DNA of 12,349 bases, taken from contig JACQJM010000277.1 in the NCBI GenBank assembly GCA_016205045.1, positions 1-12,349 on the forward strand. Direction: 5' to 3'. Position 1 is the first letter of the stretch. Every line of letters starts with the position of its first letter. The translations under genes and the position numbers were made by a program. The notes beneath the pieces were generated by a model, which saw only the letters and a list, made by a program, of their open reading frames with translations, searched no databases and was not told where the DNA came from. The DNA comes from Elusimicrobiota bacterium (lineage in GTDB: Bacteria; Elusimicrobiota; Elusimicrobia; JACQJN01). Below, piece after piece: positions 10,170 through 12,349 of the stretch.

Positions 10170-12290
10170 CTATGGTTGCAGCTTGTTGCGATGCTCCCAC
10201 CCTCCTTCCGGAGGCTTTATGACATACCAGGTGTCGGAAAAAAGCACTTGCTGGACCTTCTTCTGGATGCGAGCCCCTTCCCTAGGATCGAGAATTCCTC
10301 GAGTCAGACGCTTCACCACATCCGGATAAATCTTGAGAAGCATGCCATGCCAGGTGCTTATGAACATAAGAGTTTGCCGGCTGCGTTCCTTCATGGTCAA
10401 TACCCGGCTTTTGGTCTTCTTCAACCTCAAAAAAGATCCGAAATCCCCCACCAAAACAGCGCGACCATTGGCGAATACCCGCCAGTTCTCATTGTGGAGA
10501 TCGTTCCCCGTCCGATCGGAAAGACCGACATAGCCCATCTCATGCAAACGAAATAGGGTCACCACGACATCCGTAAATGCCTTCTGATATAACTTCCACA
10601 CAGAAACCTTCCTCCGTCTTGCCTGTTCTTTTAAAAAAGGATAGGCATTTTTCCCGCGCTGGCCTTCTCTGTATTCAAAAACGATAATTCTCAAAGGATT
10701 CCTTTGAGTGAATCTCTCCATCTTTCCGTAGAGACGAATTTTTCCCCTAAATTTACCCAAGAATAGGGGCCGGACCACCCCCGGATCTTTCGGGTTTTTG
10801 TCCCACAACTTCTTAGCCAAATGAAATGAGCCCACCTCCACTTCCTTTGACTCCTGGCGCTGGCCCGGCACTTTCATCTCCAGGGCGTAGAAACCCTTAT
10901 CATCCTTCACGTAAATAATATCCCTTCTAAAGCTATCGGAAACAGGGACCCAGTGCAGTTCGTTGAACCTGAACTCAATCCCCGTTTTCTGGGCCCACGC
11001 GATGGGAGGGACTTCGGAGGCCATATTTGATTCTCCAGCCATTTTGTAAGGATAGACTAACCGGAGAAAGGTCCGGGCGGCCAAAACCCTTTCTAATATC
11101 TGGGGCTCCTCCAAAATTTTCCAAAAGGTAGGCATTCTCTCTTTTATTTCTTTTTCTTGACCCCTATGCCATTGTGGAGAAGTCCTGAGGTGCTTGAGAG
11201 TCAGAACTTCCCCTAGTTCCCTCTCCCCTTGCGGGAGAGGGTGGGGGTGAGGGGTACGTTTCGGCGAGCCATTTTTATCCTCACCCTTCCCTCTCCTTGA
11301 AAAGGAGAGGGAAAAAGGCTGTTTGGGGAAGTTCTGCTTAAGAGTGGAAACATTGGAATTGGGGCCTAAAACGTAATCTTGGAGTCTTCCCTGAATAAGG
11401 GGCACGAGAGAGGGATCTTCCAGTCGCCCCACCATTCTAGCGATGGCGATGAATTCACCCCATCTCGCAGCGAACAGTCTATCCAACAATCTCTCCACCA
11501 CCCTTCTTTTGAGGGTCGGATCAGATCGAGCCATTCGGACCAGGACCTCCACCACTTCGAAAGTGGAGTTGGGGTATGGGTCGCAAACGATATGCTGGAC
11601 GGAAGTTTGAGGCAACTTACCAAGGAGCGCATCGGCGATGGCCCCGCGATGTTCAGGATATTTTGTCGCCAGCTCTTCTAAACGTTGGGGGAGACGATAC
11701 ACCCCCTTTTTCCCAAACCTTCTCAGCCTCATCAACAAAGAGCGAACCAGTTCCTCCGCAACGACGGGATCCGGTTCGACAACCGAAACCTGGATGTCCC
11801 TCTGTCCTTTAGAAATCACTTCGAATCTTTTAACTTCTTCCTTAATTCTTCTCAATTGAACCGCTAGATTTTTTGAAGGAGGTTCCTCGGAAATCGCCGG
11901 CAGGATGAGACTTAAGTCATGAACCTCCTTTGAAATGTCTGCGGGGATCGCGGCCTTGAGGAGGAGTCTGGCGGCATAGGAGGCGATGGCGCTGCGAACA
12001 AGGGCAGTCTCTTTCCGCAAAGTAGTCAGCCCCCGGGTGGGCTCAGCCTCCGTCCGGACCATGACATTGATGAAGCTTCGTTCAATTTCCGGATCTGTCA
12101 GGTCCAGATGGGCGAAGTTTTTCTTCTCCAGAGGAGGTAAATTCCTAATGAAATATCCCCACGCATTACCCGACTGGCGGATGTCGGGGGAAGACTTTGT
12201 TTGAGCCAGCGTGAAACAAAAATAATGGCCAAAAGAAATCTGCAGCAGACCGATCAATACGACCGTTAAAATCTTTTTCCTATGACACAT
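10170..12290 (-). CDS. Secreted protein with alpha-solenoid and protein-kinase-like catalytic domain
   Basis: The protein has 706 residues. Residues 1-30 form a signal peptide (KKILTVVLIGLLQISFG, ending TLAQ). Residues about 90-305 are helical and look HEAT-like (for example VVEVLVRMARSDPTLKRRVVERLLDRL). Residues 316-366 carry the inserted mobile element. Residues about 435-690 have the protein-kinase-like order of motifs: ALEMK (K473, beta-3 lysine), KEVEVGSFHLAKKLW (E483 or E485 for helix C), hinge IIVFEYREG (535-543), LHEMGYVG (582-589), catalytic loop DLHNEN (D597, N602) and VGDFG (D616). All key catalytic residues appear present; the glycine loop lacks glycines. It would transfer phosphate to a protein or small molecule, but behind a signal peptide its ATP source is unclear. 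It is the first gene of the cluster. ATG 12290 has only a weak AAAGGA site. Confidence 0.82.
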   Translation of the reverse strand: MCHRKKILTVVLIGLLQISFGHYFCFTLAQTKSSPDIRQSGNAWGYFIRNLPPLEKKNFAHLDLTDPEIERSFINVMVRTEAEPTRGLTTLRKETALVRSAIASYAARLLLKAAIPADISKEVHDLSLILPAISEEPPSKNLAVQLRRIKEEVKRFEVISKGQRDIQVSVVEPDPVVAEELVRSLLMRLRRFGKKGVYRLPQRLEELATKYPEHRGAIADALLGKLPQTSVQHIVCDPYPNSTFEVVEVLVRMARSDPTLKRRVVERLLDRLFAARWGEFIAIARMVGRLEDPSLVPLIQGRLQDYVLGPNSNVSTLKQNFPKQPFSLSFSRRGKGEDKNGSPKRTPHPHPLPQGERELGEVLTLKHLRTSPQWHRGQEKEIKERMPTFWKILEEPQILERVLAARTFLRLVYPYKMAGESNMASEVPPIAWAQKTGIEFRFNELHWVPVSDSFRRDIIYVKDDKGFYALEMKVPGQRQESKEVEVGSFHLAKKLWDKNPKDPGVVRPLFLGKFRGKIRLYGKMERFTQRNPLRIIVFEYREGQRGKNAYPFLKEQARRRKVSVWKLYQKAFTDVVVTLFRLHEMGYVGLSDRTGNDLHNENWRVFANGRAVLVGDFGSFLRLKKTKSRVLTMKERSRQTLMFISTWHGMLLKIYPDVVKRLTRGILDPREGARIQKKVQQVLFSDTWYVIKPPEGGWEHRNKLQP
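11202..11336. mobile_element. 135-bp MITE-like element inserted in frame in the kinase gene
   Basis: Perfect 12-bp terminal inverted repeats: CAGAACTTCCCC (11202-11213) and GGGGAAGTTCTG (11325-11336). Inside are two hairpins, CCCTCTCCC/GGGAGAGGG (11219-11227, 11233-11241) and CCCTCTCCTT/AAGGAGAGGG (11289-11298, 11302-11311). Directly outside the ends lie CTTGAGAGT (11193-11201) and CTTAAGAGT (11337-11345), a 9-bp direct repeat with one mismatch, as expected of a target-site duplication. Element plus one duplication is 144 bases, or 48 codons. No transposase is encoded. Confidence 0.85.
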
Positions 12291-12309
12291 ATCCTTTGGG
12301 ATTGTACCT

Positions 12310-12349
12310 TCCCCCCACCTTAATCCTCCCCCACAAGGGGGGAGGAAAT
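12310..12349. repeat. GC-rich palindrome, TCCTCCCCC type, at window edge
   Basis: TCCTCCCCC (12324-12332), ACAAG, GGGGGAGGA (12338-12346), preceded by CCCCCCACCTTAA. It is a second copy of the 10032-10066 unit and lies 20 bases upstream of the kinase-like gene's start codon; it may continue past the window. Confidence 0.65.

Noticed and set aside
10086..10556. Plus-strand 156-codon frame
   Set aside because: It is antisense to the kinase catalytic region and crosses repeat DNA; no motif or ribosome site was found.

Overview
The window reads as a chromosomal piece from an uncultured Gram-negative-type bacterium. Large exported proteins with no close textbook relatives, REP-like palindromes, a RAYT transposase remnant and small toxin-antitoxin genes would fit a candidate phylum such as Omnitrophota. 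That placement is impression only; no rRNA or marker gene is present to test it.

Layout. (1) 1-3041, minus strand: the first 1013 codons of a secreted right-handed beta-helix protein with a Cys-rich repeat, Fn3 and Ig-like domains, cut by the window edge. (2) 3042-4745: an accessory patch with an orphan HTH antitoxin-like gene, the first 32 codons of a REP-associated tyrosine transposase (RAYT), and an RHH/RelE toxin-antitoxin pair bracketed by two near-identical palindromes. (3) 4741-12290, minus strand: five co-directional genes, all predicted exported or membrane proteins. In transcription order they are a secreted protein with an alpha-solenoid and a complete-looking protein-kinase core, a secreted protein with a low-complexity linker, a six-helix membrane protein with an extracytoplasmic domain, a large exported membrane-anchored protein, and a small membrane protein. 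The last three overlap or are tightly coupled.

The strongest signals beyond gene calls are these. A 135-bp MITE-like element (11202-11336) has perfect 12-bp terminal inverted repeats and a 9-bp flanking duplication, and sits in frame inside the kinase gene. Related GC-rich palindromic elements litter the same gene cluster, two more genes carrying them in frame. The membrane protein at 7433-8977 appears to start at an ATA codon: its signal peptide aligns without gaps to that of its downstream neighbour, and no ATG, GTG or TTG is available. The kinase core sits behind a signal peptide, so it would act outside the cytoplasm.

How the genes may work together: the kinase-like protein and its four exported or membrane neighbours look like one envelope-associated unit, with the kinase as the only enzymatic candidate. 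The function is not known to me.
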